The notes under the pieces were generated by a model. That model had not been told where the DNA came from and searched no databases. It saw only the letters and a program-made list of their open reading frames with translations. A DNA stretch of 64,000 bases from Proteus hauseri ATCC 700826 (lineage in GTDB: Bacteria; Pseudomonadota; Gammaproteobacteria; Enterobacterales; Enterobacteriaceae), in contig NZ_LXEV01000024.1 of NCBI RefSeq assembly GCF_001654965.1, forward strand, positions 1-64,000, in the 5' to 3' direction. Positions 55,981 to 64,000 of the stretch are shown here, piece after piece; position 1 is the first letter of the stretch; every line of letters begins with the position of its first letter. A program made the translations under genes and the position numbers.

Positions 55981-57991
55981 CTAACCATTGTTGGTAATTT
56001 TGCGTCAATTGAACATCATATTCACTCATTAACTGTGCACATTGCTGACGTAGTGCTGTTATAAGTGCTTTTTTACCTGATAATAAAAATTGCTTAACAC
56101 ACTCTTCATCCGACTTTTTATCAATAAAATAAGCAGCTAATAGTGGATAATCTAATTCATAACCAATCAGAAAATTAGCCATGCTGTCATATACTGTTAA
56201 AGCTGAGCGATAAGCAAATGCAAATCCAGCCATAAATAACCATCGCCCTTGTTGAATAAGATTATTATCAAAACATTGGCTAATAGATAAATCTATTCCT
56301 GTTTGTCTTTTTATGTGTTGGTATTGTAGTGCCAATGATATCAATGCAATTTGCTGTTGTTGCTCACCTTTTTTGTTTAAAGGATAAATAGCCATTGCAG
56401 TATAACAACCACTACTTGCCTCTTTGTGTACTCCTAAACGAACAATATTAAAACCACATTGTGTCCAAAATTTAGCTAATGAATCTGTATAACCAAAACT
56501 AACGCTCAAATAATCAATATGTTTTGCTTGTGCGTCTTTAACAATATGTTTAATAAGATTTGCTGCAACTTTTTGACGTCGATAGGGTGGTAAAACAGCA
56601 ATCCGACTAATACGCAATGATTTTAAACACATAGCCTCAATGGTTAAACCATATGTAACCAATGATTGTGCAACTAAATTGCCTCTAGGCCGACGTATCC
56701 CTAACCATACTTCTTGCGCCAAGGTTTCGGGTAATTCACCTTCATCAATACACCAAACTGCACCAATCATGGTTTGATTAACTGAGGCCGACCAATAGCT
56801 TTGTTTTTGCCCATCTAATAATCGGCGAAAATCTAATGGGGTTGTACGATAATGTGCGCTAGTGAGTAATCGATAAAAACTTTGCAGATCCTTAACATCT
56901 TGGTTCCAGTTATCTTTTTGCTGAACAATTGTGACTTCACCTTGTTGTTTATCAAGGCAATAATTAGGCTCATCAAGTAATAACAACTGGTTAAGCCAAT
57001 GTTCTAGAGGATCATGCTTAGCCCAACGAATTGGTGTTTTTAATTGAAGCGTTTGCAATAAAGGTAGGCTATCACCTAACTTAAGCATAAAACCTCGACC
57101 TGTTCCTTCATACCCTTGAACAGTGGTTGTCATTAATACACGAGGGAAATAACTACAAAGTGCAACCAATAGCGCTATCGGTAATGCTGCCGCTTCATCA
57201 ATAATTAACCAATCACTTTTATCACACCGATTCGTTGAACATAAAGCTAATAGATTATCTGGTGAGTAAAATAAGATAGGTTTATTTGTGTGTGAAGATA
57301 ATACATTAGTACTATTTTTAGCTGGCGCACATACAATTACGGAACCTTGCCATTGTTCAATAAACATCCCCGCAAGTGCAGATTTGCCTCTGCCTCTTGG
57401 CGCTATTACGCTCCAGACCCCTTTTTGCGTCATTAGCAATTTTTCTAAAATGACTTGTTGTTCTTTGGTAGGCTGGCCTTGCGGTAATGTCCAAAGTGGT
57501 AGATTTTTATTTAGTTCAGGTAATTGCAGCGGTTGGGATTGCTGCCAAATAATAGTTTGTGGATCATTTAAAGTAATATCTTTTAGCCATGCCATAAAAT
57601 TTGGGGTTGGTAAGACGGTTTGCATGTCATTCCAACGCCGACTATCACCATCTATATATCGCTCCCAATAATTTAAACTAGGTAGACATAAAACTAACCA
57701 GCTACCTGCTTTTAATGTCCCTGTTAACATTGCGAGTGCATCAGCATTAAATTCTTCATTGGCATCAAAAATACCATGTAAGTATTCGTTACCTAATAGA
57801 TTAATTGCCTGGTTAGGAATAATCGCATCAATATAATTTGGCGATATCATTAACCAATCACCAAGACATACTTGTCGTAATTGCTGGATTTGCGCTAATT
57901 GCCATGTCTTATCTCCGGCTAATAGCAACAACCGCCGCTGACCTTTTTGTGCAAAATTCGCTTGATAACGTTGTAACTCTAATAATGGCAC
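55925..57991 (-). CDS. tmcA: tRNA(Met) cytidine acetyltransferase
   Basis: A 688-residue enzyme that makes N4-acetylcytidine at the wobble base of elongator tRNA-Met. Order of domains: an N-terminal DUF1726 part ([12 protein letters not shown]), a helicase with Walker [17 protein letters not shown] and Walker [28 protein letters not shown], a GNAT domain ([20 protein letters not shown], then [19 protein letters not shown]), and a C-terminal tRNA-binding tail. E. coli TmcA has 671 residues. It uses a GTG start two bases after DUF441 gene's stop. Confidence 0.95.
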   Translation of the reverse strand: MPLLELQRYQANFAQKGQRRLLLLAGDKTWQLAQIQQLRQVCLGDWLMISPNYIDAIIPNQAINLLGNEYLHGIFDANEEFNADALAMLTGTLKAGSWLVLCLPSLNYWERYIDGDSRRWNDMQTVLPTPNFMAWLKDITLNDPQTIIWQQSQPLQLPELNKNLPLWTLPQGQPTKEQQVILEKLLMTQKGVWSVIAPRGRGKSALAGMFIEQWQGSVIVCAPAKNSTNVLSSHTNKPILFYSPDNLLALCSTNRCDKSDWLIIDEAAALPIALLVALCSYFPRVLMTTTVQGYEGTGRGFMLKLGDSLPLLQTLQLKTPIRWAKHDPLEHWLNQLLLLDEPNYCLDKQQGEVTIVQQKDNWNQDVKDLQSFYRLLTSAHYRTTPLDFRRLLDGQKQSYWSASVNQTMIGAVWCIDEGELPETLAQEVWLGIRRPRGNLVAQSLVTYGLTIEAMCLKSLRISRIAVLPPYRRQKVAANLIKHIVKDAQAKHIDYLSVSFGYTDSLAKFWTQCGFNIVRLGVHKEASSGCYTAMAIYPLNKKGEQQQQIALISLALQYQHIKRQTGIDLSISQCFDNNLIQQGRWLFMAGFAFAYRSALTVYDSMANFLIGYELDYPLLAAYFIDKKSDEECVKQFLLSGKKALITALRQQCAQLMSEYDVQLTQNYQQWLATYPHFSWANRPHHPIYH

Positions 57992-57993
57992 AG

Positions 57994-58446
57994 TTATGAT
58001 TTACCAATTAATAACGAAAGAATACCTGCGGCAATTAATGGCCCGACAGGTACACCTCTAAATAATGCCACACCTATGACAGTCCCCACTAATAAACCTG
58101 CAACAGTAGACGGTTGATTATTCATTAAAGAAACCCCCCTTGCTCCCAACCAAGAAACAGCGATACCTATGACAATAGCTAACAGAGATTTCCAATTTAA
58201 AAATGAATTTAACACCTCTTGTGCCGAAATACGGCCAGTAGCAATCGGTGTCATTACACCAATGGTTAGAATTAAAATACCTATTGTCATACCGTATTTT
58301 TCAACAATAGGAAAATATTGATTTAATGGTGTGATTTTAACGACTAACAAAAAAATCATTGCTAATGTCACTGTCATGTTATGGCTAATAATGCCAAGAC
58401 CTGCAAGCACTAACAAAATTAATAATGAGGGATCAACATTACTCAT
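57994..58446 (-). CDS. DUF441 family inner-membrane protein (YeaL-like)
   Basis: A 150-residue four-helix membrane protein. Recognised by [41 protein letters not shown] and [24 protein letters not shown], matching YeaL of E. coli (DUF441). Function unknown. Here it lies between ypfJ and tmcA on one strand, a placement different from E. coli. Confidence 0.88.
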   Translation of the reverse strand: MSNVDPSLLILLVLAGLGIISHNMTVTLAMIFLLVVKITPLNQYFPIVEKYGMTIGILILTIGVMTPIATGRISAQEVLNSFLNWKSLLAIVIGIAVSWLGARGVSLMNNQPSTVAGLLVGTVIGVALFRGVPVGPLIAAGILSLLIGKS

Positions 58447-58508
58447 TTGTGTTCCTAACCTATTCTAATAATGGGAATAATCATTTTCTTATTTATAACG
58501 GAATATTA

Positions 58509-59393
58509 TTAGTTCAAAGAGGAAGAAGCAAATGTATCACAAGATTTAATGTTGCCACTGTTATATCCTTTCATAAACCAAGCCTTACGCTGCTCAGCAC
58601 TACCATGAGTAAAGCTATCTGGCACCACATAACCTTGCTGTTGTTGCTGTAGTTTATCATCACCTATCGCTTGAGCAGTTTTAATAGCCGTTAATAAATC
58701 AGCTTCATCAATGCGTCCTTCACCAGCCATAAAACGCCCCCACATTCCAGCAAAGCAATCGGCTTGAAGCTCTAATTTCACTGATAATCGATTAGCCTCT
58801 GCCTTTGAGCGTGCCATTTGCTGTTTTTCACGCATTTGTGTGGTGATCCCTAATAAATGCTGAACATGATGCCCAACCTCATGAGAAATCACATAACCTT
58901 GAGCAAATTCACCCCCCCCCCCTAAGCTATTCTTCATTTCATTATAAAAGGAGAGGTCGAGATAAATTTTTCTATCTGCTGGACAATAAAATGGCCCCAT
59001 AATTTTGGTGCCTGTTCCACACTGTGTTGTTGTACTACCACTATAAAGCACTAATTTAGGATCACTATATTGTTTGCCTGCTTGAGCAAATAATTCTTGC
59101 CAAAAATCTTCTGTACTCGCTAATACCACACTACTAAAATCGGCTGCTTCATTATAAAGTGCACTTTGCTGTTCATTAACTTGTGCTGGCTGAGTTGTTT
59201 CACCGGTTAATGAATTAAAATCAAACCCCATAAAGCTAGCGATAACTAAAATAATAATCACAACAAAACCATATTTAGTACGCAATAAAAGTGTAATTAA
59301 TCCCAAAGGGAGATTACCACCACCTGATGCTGAAGAAGACTGCCCTCGTCTATCTTCAACATTATTGCTTCTACGGCGATCATTCCAACGCAT
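58509..59393 (-). CDS. ypfJ: Putative neutral zinc metallopeptidase YpfJ
   Basis: A 294-residue membrane-anchored metallopeptidase. After the N-terminal MRWNDRRRSNNVEDRRG comes one helix (YGFVVIIILVIASFMGF), then the catalytic domain with IMGPFYCPADRKIYLDLSFY, zinc site VISHEVGHHVQHLLG and LELQADCFAGMWG. It matches E. coli YpfJ throughout. The start at 59393 has GGGG six bases upstream and matches the E. coli N terminus. Unusual: 11 consecutive G encode Gly-Gly-Gly-Gly 14 codons before the HExxH site, where E. coli has Gly-Ala-Asp-Gly. Gain or loss of one G stops translation before the active site. Confidence 0.92.
   Translation of the reverse strand: MRWNDRRRSNNVEDRRGQSSSASGGGNLPLGLITLLLRTKYGFVVIIILVIASFMGFDFNSLTGETTQPAQVNEQQSALYNEAADFSSVVLASTEDFWQELFAQAGKQYSDPKLVLYSGSTTTQCGTGTKIMGPFYCPADRKIYLDLSFYNEMKNSLGGGGEFAQGYVISHEVGHHVQHLLGITTQMREKQQMARSKAEANRLSVKLELQADCFAGMWGRFMAGEGRIDEADLLTAIKTAQAIGDDKLQQQQQGYVVPDSFTHGSAEQRKAWFMKGYNSGNIKSCDTFASSSLN
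58912..58922 (-). repeat. Homopolymer of 11 G within ypfJ
   Basis: Counted directly: C x 11 on the plus strand. Long G runs are unexpected in such AT-rich DNA. With 12 G the next codon is TGA at once; with 10 G the frame reaches TGA seven codons after the tract. Both cut the protein before HEVGHH. Confidence 0.95.
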
Positions 59394-59647
59394 AATCATT
59401 CCCCATTAATTAAATACATTAGTTAAATATGCTAGTGTAAATTGATGTCTCTATTTTAGATAATAACAAAAATCTTACTATTTCTATTTCCTATTTTTTA
59501 AAAGCAGAATAATAGTGAAGATCAGAAAATAGCCACAACGATAAAAAAATACACCATAAGCATTGGCAAGCACGCTGTTTTTTTTTATTAAGAACCAGAA
59601 TAGAATTCTCATGTTACCTACACTATTACTAATGAGTAGAAAAATTA

Positions 59648-60346
59648 ATGACTCGAACTCAACGTTTACTCACGTTATTACAGATTTTAAAAGAAAATCG
59701 CTATCCCGTTACAGCTCAGGCTTTAGCAACAAAATTACAAATTAGCGTGCGATCTATCTATCGCGATATTGAATCATTACGCGATCAGGGTGCCGATATA
59801 ATAGGAGAAGCCGGCTTAGGTTATCAATTAAAAACAGGCTTACTACTTCCCCCTTTAATGTTTGATGTGAATGAACTTGAAGCACTGATATTAGGTTTGC
59901 GTTGGGTGCAAAGCAATACAGATCAAGAGCTCAAAGAATCGGCAATACGAGCAATAAATAAAATTAATACCGTTGTGACTACACAACATCGCGTTATTCT
60001 GGATCAAAATACGTTATTTGCTCCAACTAACCAATTTATTACGGTTAATGACGATATTGCTAAAGATTTACGCCTTAGTTTAAGAGAAGAAAAAAAAGCT
60101 AATATAGATTATCAGGATGTAAACAAACAATTGAGCAGTAGAACAATATGGCCTATTGCTGTTGGTTATTTCAAAGATTCGCAAATATTAGCGGCTTGGT
60201 GTGAATTACGCCAAAGTTATCGCCACTTTCGCTTAGATAGAATTGCCTCTTACCGTGTATTAACGGATAACTTGCCTTATCCAAAAAGCTATTTACTCGA
60301 TAGATGGAAAAAAGAGACTTTTTGTAACACTACTGACAAGAATTGA
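59648..60346 (+). CDS. YafY-type HTH/WYL-domain regulator
   Basis: A 232-residue transcription factor. The N-terminal HTH_11 is RLLTLLQILKENRYPVTAQALA followed by ISVRSIYRDIESLRDQGADI. The C-terminal WYL domain begins ANIDYQDVNKQLSSRTIWP and has GYFKDSQILAAWCELRQSYRHFRLDRI, the ligand-binding loop with conserved Arg. WYL proteins often bind nucleotides or DNA ends and can regulate stress or defence genes. The gene is 70 bp upstream of a GST gene in the same direction, and they may form an operon. Confidence 0.87.
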   Translation: MTRTQRLLTLLQILKENRYPVTAQALATKLQISVRSIYRDIESLRDQGADIIGEAGLGYQLKTGLLLPPLMFDVNELEALILGLRWVQSNTDQELKESAIRAINKINTVVTTQHRVILDQNTLFAPTNQFITVNDDIAKDLRLSLREEKKANIDYQDVNKQLSSRTIWPIAVGYFKDSQILAAWCELRQSYRHFRLDRIASYRVLTDNLPYPKSYLLDRWKKETFCNTTDKN

Positions 60347-60416
60347 CACTCAACAGCCTTACTATTTCATCTCACCTAGCGCTAATTAATAAATACACAA
60401 ATAGTAAGGAAACATC

Positions 60417-61028
60417 ATGAGCGAACTCACTCTTTATACCAATACAATATCGCGCGGTAATACTGTAGAACTCTTTTTAAACATGCTTGCGGTTCCATTT
60501 AAACGCGTGGAGTTATCTTATGGCGAACAGATGAATAGCGCAGAATATCTTGCTATTAATCCGATGGCAAAAGTTCCTGCATTAGTGGATGGAGATAATA
60601 TCGTCACTGAGACAGCTGCAATTTGTATGTACTTAGCAGATAAGTTTATTGAAAAAGGTTTTGCACCTGCGTTTGGCTCACCTGAACGCGCAGCATATTA
60701 CCGCTGGTTCTTTTTTACTGCGGGTCCTATTGAAGCCGCTTTTACTGTAAAAGAACTAGGTATTGAACTTAATGAAGAACAACAAAAATCATCTGGTTTT
60801 GGCTCTTTTAAGCGTGCATTTCATGGTTTAGAAACAGGTTTAGCAAATGCAAAACCTTATATTTGTGGCAAAAATTTAACGGCTGTTGATGTTTATGTTG
60901 GCTATTTTCTCATATTCCTATGTAAATATGCACGGATCCAGCCTACACCATTAATTAACCAATATCTTGATAGCCTTGCTCTTAACAAAGAAATTAAGCA
61001 ATTACTTGAAGGTTTTGATTTAAAATAA
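60417..61028 (+). CDS. Glutathione S-transferase family protein
   Basis: A 203-residue GST. The N-terminal thioredoxin-like domain is LTLYTNTISRGNTVELFLNM with Ser/Arg at the catalytic position (SRGNT), NPMAKVPALVDGDNIVTETAAIC as the glutathione-binding loop with cis-Pro, and a helical C-terminal domain with AKPYICGKNLTAVDVYVG (N-capping box). It conjugates or carries glutathione for detoxification. Possible operon with the WYL regulator upstream, which could sense the stress. It ends at a bidirectional terminator before purC. Confidence 0.88.
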   Translation: MSELTLYTNTISRGNTVELFLNMLAVPFKRVELSYGEQMNSAEYLAINPMAKVPALVDGDNIVTETAAICMYLADKFIEKGFAPAFGSPERAAYYRWFFFTAGPIEAAFTVKELGIELNEEQQKSSGFGSFKRAFHGLETGLANAKPYICGKNLTAVDVYVGYFLIFLCKYARIQPTPLINQYLDSLALNKEIKQLLEGFDLK

Positions 61029-61074
61029 ATATTTCAAGCACAAACATGCATTAATCTTTCATTTTTTATACAAC

Positions 61075-61107
61075 AAAAGGTCAGTTTTTAAGCTGACCTT
61101 TTTTATT
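61075..61107. terminator. Bidirectional terminator, GST and purC
   Basis: Stem AAAAGGTCAG / CTGACCTTTT with an 8-nt loop; TTATTATT after on the plus strand. It lies between convergent genes. Confidence 0.85.
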
Positions 61108-61141
61108 ATTGTTTTTTTTCGTGACGTAATCGATTGCGTTT

Positions 61142-61855
61142 TTAGTCTAAAGAAACACCAATACGGCGTGCAACTTCTTCGTATGCTTCAATTAATCCAC
61201 CTAAGCTTTGGCGGAAACGGTCTTTATCCATTTTATCTAAGGTGTTTTTGTCCCATAAACGACTGCCATCAGGAGAGAACTCATCACCGAGTACGACTTT
61301 TCCGTTAAATAAACCAAACTCAAGTTTGAAGTCCACAAGAATAAGTCCTGCTTTATCAAACAATTCGCTAAGGACATCGTTTGCTTTATAACTCAGACGT
61401 TTCATTTCTGCGAGGTGTTCTTTAGATACCCAACCAAAAGTTTCACAATAAGATTCATTCACCATCGGATCATGACGGGCATCATCTTTCAGGAAGAGAT
61501 CAAAAATAGGTGGGTTTAAAACAAGACCTTCTTCAATACCTAAACGTTTTACTAATGAACCAGCTGCACGGTTACGAATAACGCATTCAACTGGAACCAT
61601 ATCCAGTTTTTTCACCAGCACTTCATTATCAGAAAGCAAACGTTCCATCTGCGTTGGGATACCCGCTTCTTCCAATTTGTTCATAATGAAATGGTTAAAT
61701 TTATTATTCACCATACCTTTACGATCAAACTGTTCAATACGTTGGCCATCTAACGCTGATGTATCGTTTCTAAATTCTAAAATCAGGAAATCAGAAGATT
61801 CGGTGGTATAGACTGTTTTGGCTTTCCCACGATACAACTCAGCTTTTTTTTGCAT
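61142..61855 (-). CDS. purC: Phosphoribosylaminoimidazole-succinocarboxamide synthase
   Basis: A 237-residue SAICAR synthetase, the same length as in E. coli. ATP-site and substrate motifs: [88 protein letters not shown]. It joins Asp to CAIR in purine synthesis. The start at 61855 matches the E. coli N terminus (MQKKAEL); GGAG lies eight bases upstream. No bamC is directly upstream of it as in E. coli; a PAP2 gene intervenes. Confidence 0.97.
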   Translation of the reverse strand: MQKKAELYRGKAKTVYTTESSDFLILEFRNDTSALDGQRIEQFDRKGMVNNKFNHFIMNKLEEAGIPTQMERLLSDNEVLVKKLDMVPVECVIRNRAAGSLVKRLGIEEGLVLNPPIFDLFLKDDARHDPMVNESYCETFGWVSKEHLAEMKRLSYKANDVLSELFDKAGLILVDFKLEFGLFNGKVVLGDEFSPDGSRLWDKNTLDKMDKDRFRQSLGGLIEAYEEVARRIGVSLD

Positions 61856-62424
61856 CTGACACACTCCAAAGATGTGATAGGTTTAACAAGAAATAACCGC
61901 CTATACTCTACTCTAGATTATACAAAAAAGCTTTTAAAACGTGGGATAGATAGCTAAAAAACTCATTCATTTAAGCTGTCATTGAGACTCATTACTAAAG
62001 GGAAATCAAAGCATAAGCAATATGATAGAAAGTAAGAGATGGGAAGTTAAAAAGAGGATCTTAATACATTTTCTAATGAAAAAAGGGATGTTTATTATTG
62101 GTAAACACGACTAACAGCAAAATGTTCTATTTATCATTAACCATAAGCCAAATAGAGACAGCATATTAATAGTTTAATTACTCTAAAAAAGAAAAAAAAC
62201 GTTATTTTATATTTATCACTAACTCTATTTCATCGTATTTATATTATTCTATTTTTATTCCCTTCCTATATACCAATAAAAACATCCAGACACATTACTC
62301 ATAAATTAAGTAATTTGTCTGGATATAATGAAATATAAGTGTGGTGATTTACTTTAGTTTATAAACATCATCCTTGATGTATCATTAATTAATTATTCTA
62401 ACCTAAAGTTATTCTTAATATTTA
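61856..62424. other. Intergenic region between purC and PAP2 gene
   Basis: 569 bp, AT-rich. It includes a purC -10-like TATAAT (61922-61917 on the minus strand) without a good -35, and the PAP2 terminator at 62276-62324. I see no coding frame with support. Confidence 0.5.
62276..62324 (-). terminator. Terminator of PAP2 gene
   Basis: ATCCAGACA / TGTCTGGAT (9 bp), extended inward by ATTACT / AGTAAT after one mismatch, then GTTTTTATT on the minus strand. Confidence 0.8.
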
Positions 62425-63015
62425 TTAAATAATAAAACAATATACTTCATAGGCGAACCAACCTAATAATGCACCGGCTGGTAAATCAATTAAATAATGT
62501 TGTTTAGTAAACATACATGATAATGCAATCAATAATGGGAAAAGAAAAACTAATGGCCCTAATGTTGCATATGCCAAACATGCAGTTAATGTCGCAACTG
62601 AAACATGCATACTTGGGAAACAGTTAGAAGTATCATCAAAGTGCTGGACAAACTTAAGAAATTTTTCTGATGCCTTTTTACCTGGATTGATTGTACGCCA
62701 ATGTGGCGGTGTCGCGACAGGAAAAACAATAAAGAAAAACATTTGCATAACTAACAAAACAATATAACTAAATACAATCATGATAAATTGTCTTGAGTCT
62801 TGAATGATCCAGTTGAGATAGAGAATTGCAGGATAATATAAAAAACTATAGATCCATGACCACCAAGGCCAGAAGGGGATCTTTTCATCAATTGGTGAAT
62901 TAATTACTTTCACTTCTCTTAATGTATATCGTTGAGTAAAAAAATAAAACTGATAAACACCAACAATAAGTATCCCACTTAATATTAAGTGAATAATCAT
63001 ATCACCCGCACTCAT
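62425..63015 (-). CDS. PAP2-family membrane phosphatase
   Basis: A 196-residue membrane protein with about six helices. The PAP2 motifs are NCFPSMHVSVATLTA (motif 2 with catalytic His) and FTKQHYLIDLPAGALLGW (motif 3 with His and Asp). The pattern is closer to the PAP2_3/inositol-phosphorylceramide-synthase-like group than to PgpB. Likely dephosphorylates a lipid phosphate or pyrophosphate at the periplasmic face. Good AAAGGAG ribosome site. Inserted between purC and bamC, which are neighbours in E. coli. Confidence 0.82.
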   Translation of the reverse strand: MSAGDMIIHLILSGILIVGVYQFYFFTQRYTLREVKVINSPIDEKIPFWPWWSWIYSFLYYPAILYLNWIIQDSRQFIMIVFSYIVLLVMQMFFFIVFPVATPPHWRTINPGKKASEKFLKFVQHFDDTSNCFPSMHVSVATLTACLAYATLGPLVFLFPLLIALSCMFTKQHYLIDLPAGALLGWFAYEVYCFII

Positions 63016-63257
63016 AAATACTCCTTTAAATGATTTGAGAATGCTTTGTTATTCTTATTAAAGTAAATAGCGCAGTAATATTGCACAGTTTTTGCCGTAT
63101 TGCATTAAGATTAATATTATTAATTCTATGATATTCATTTTTCATTTAAAGAAAATGACTATTTTGATAAATATGAATAAATATCTATTGATATATTTAT
63201 ATTAGGAAAAACCTTCTTGCTTATTAAATTATTTTGATAAAATAATAAGTTAAGTAA

Positions 63258-63290
63258 ATAAAAAGCCGCACAATTAGTATTGTACGGCTT
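63258..63290 (-). terminator. Terminator of bamC
   Basis: Stem AAGCCG / CGGCTT extended by ACAAT / ATTGT across one mismatch; TTTTTATTT follows on the minus strand. Confidence 0.78.
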
Positions 63291-63315
63291 ATCTTATCAT
63301 CTTTAAGAAATAATT

Positions 63316-64000
63316 TTATTTCACTGGTTTACTGAACGCAGCTTTCATTGCAGCAACCATTTGATCATTTTGTGATTGAGTCAAAGGTTTTCCATTATCA
63401 CTGATAAATTGCAAACTACTACGGTTATTTAAATCACCGACTTGTAGTTTATAATCCCCTTCTTCAACAGAAGGTTTATCAACACCTAAAGAGCTCCAAC
63501 TTGCACTACTTAAACCTTTATAAGTCACTTCAATTGAGCCTTTAGAACGTGTGCGGTCCCCCATCTTCATACCAACACTTTCTAATGCGATAGGCAGTCT
63601 ATCCCAAACCACATCAAATGGTGCGCGTACAATAATCACAGGTAAACCTACGTTATCGCTACCGCTTTGTACATCGATAATACCTTGCAAATTGCTAGTT
63701 GCCGTATTTTCACTTAAGTTACGCATACGGTTTAAACCATCAACAATTTCATTAAGCAGTAGTGTGTTATAGCGTTTTACTTCAGTAGCATCGGTTACGT
63801 CACTTTCGCCTTGGCGTAAACCTTCATTAGTAATAGTTAATACGATAACATTACCTTGCTGAGTAATGGCTAAACGCTGGCGTGTTTGGTAAGGTACGTT
63901 TTCATCAGCCCGTGTCCAAACAATCCAATCTGTCATTATCTCTTTTTGTACTGCATCACCTTTAGCAACGACCACACCTTTATCTTTTAACACCGCGGTT
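63316..64000 (-). CDS. bamC: Outer membrane assembly lipoprotein BamC (3' part)
   Basis: The C-terminal 228 residues of BamC; the lipoprotein start lies beyond the right edge. It aligns with E. coli BamC through the second half: MTDWIVWTRADENVPYQTR, then the two helix-grip modules including VQSGSDNVGLPVIIVRAPFDVVWDRLP and DYKLQVGDLNNRSSLQFI. BamC is a subunit of the BAM complex for beta-barrel insertion. The last residues are AAFSKPVK. In E. coli bamC follows dapA and precedes purC. Confidence 0.93.
   Translation of the reverse strand, partial: TAVLKDKGVVVAKGDAVQKEIMTDWIVWTRADENVPYQTRQRLAITQQGNVIVLTITNEGLRQGESDVTDATEVKRYNTLLLNEIVDGLNRMRNLSENTATSNLQGIIDVQSGSDNVGLPVIIVRAPFDVVWDRLPIALESVGMKMGDRTRSKGSIEVTYKGLSSASWSSLGVDKPSVEEGDYKLQVGDLNNRSSLQFISDNGKPLTQSQNDQMVAAMKAAFSKPVK

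Noticed and set aside
57288-57671. 127-residue plus-strand frame inside tmcA
   Set aside because: Antisense shadow; no start signal and no family resemblance.

Overview
The window looks like chromosomal DNA of a Proteus-type enterobacterium (family Morganellaceae). The base composition is strongly AT-rich, the proteins are close to E. coli orthologues, and the gene order keeps several enterobacterial blocks: uvrY-uvrC-pgsA-tRNA(Gly-Cys-Leu), guaB-guaA beside xseA, yffB-dapE-ypfN-tmcA-ypfJ, and purC-bamC. The species is inferred from these features, not from a database match. There is no prophage, insertion sequence, CRISPR array or replication origin that I can support.

Layout. 1-8.4 kb holds efflux pumps (an SMR pump cut by the window edge, then sotB), a small membrane protein, a methyltransferase divergent from a Met/His-rich DUF305 protein with a MerR-type metal promoter, a GT9 glycosyltransferase, and a co-directional yqhC-yqhD aldehyde-reductase pair. 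8.5-12.2 kb is the tRNA cluster with a duplicated tRNA-Leu(TAA), then pgsA, uvrC and a uvrY whose receiver domain has lost all its phosphorylation residues. 12.5-16.8 kb holds a 1044-residue DUF2339 membrane protein and a class II fructose-bisphosphatase. 16.9-21.1 kb is a four-gene catabolic operon: DeoR-HTH/ribokinase fusion, glutamine-amidotransferase-like protein, DMT permease, phosphotriesterase-family hydrolase. A CRP-like site lies upstream.

22-37.4 kb is the accessory part. It has an RNA ligase coupled to an HD-phosphoesterase/kinase (an RNA end-healing and sealing pair), a Bacillus-like glucose dehydrogenase, a stand-alone S24 repressor, a molybdate-type ABC transporter with an internal terminator, a SorC regulator, a decayed cutA, two overlapping RlaP-type nucleotidyltransferases, an orphan SMI1/KNR4 immunity-like gene, 15 perfect copies of a 7-bp repeat, and an HNH nuclease with a PUA/EVE-like front half.

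37.5-64 kb is mostly core. It has guaBA and xseA, a Fur-box-led iron/haem operon (chaN, tonB-like, oligopeptidase B) next to a haem-type TonB receptor, maeB, narP, the dapE block, and tmcA with DUF441 and ypfJ. It ends with a WYL regulator, a GST, purC, a PAP2 phosphatase and the 3' part of bamC. ypfJ carries an 11-G tract just before its zinc-binding motif; gain or loss of one G would stop translation before the active site.

Most interesting: the possible phase-variable ypfJ, the phosphorylation-dead UvrY, the RNA repair pair with the RlaP pair 9 kb away, the kinase/phosphotriesterase operon of unknown substrate, and the heptanucleotide repeat tract.
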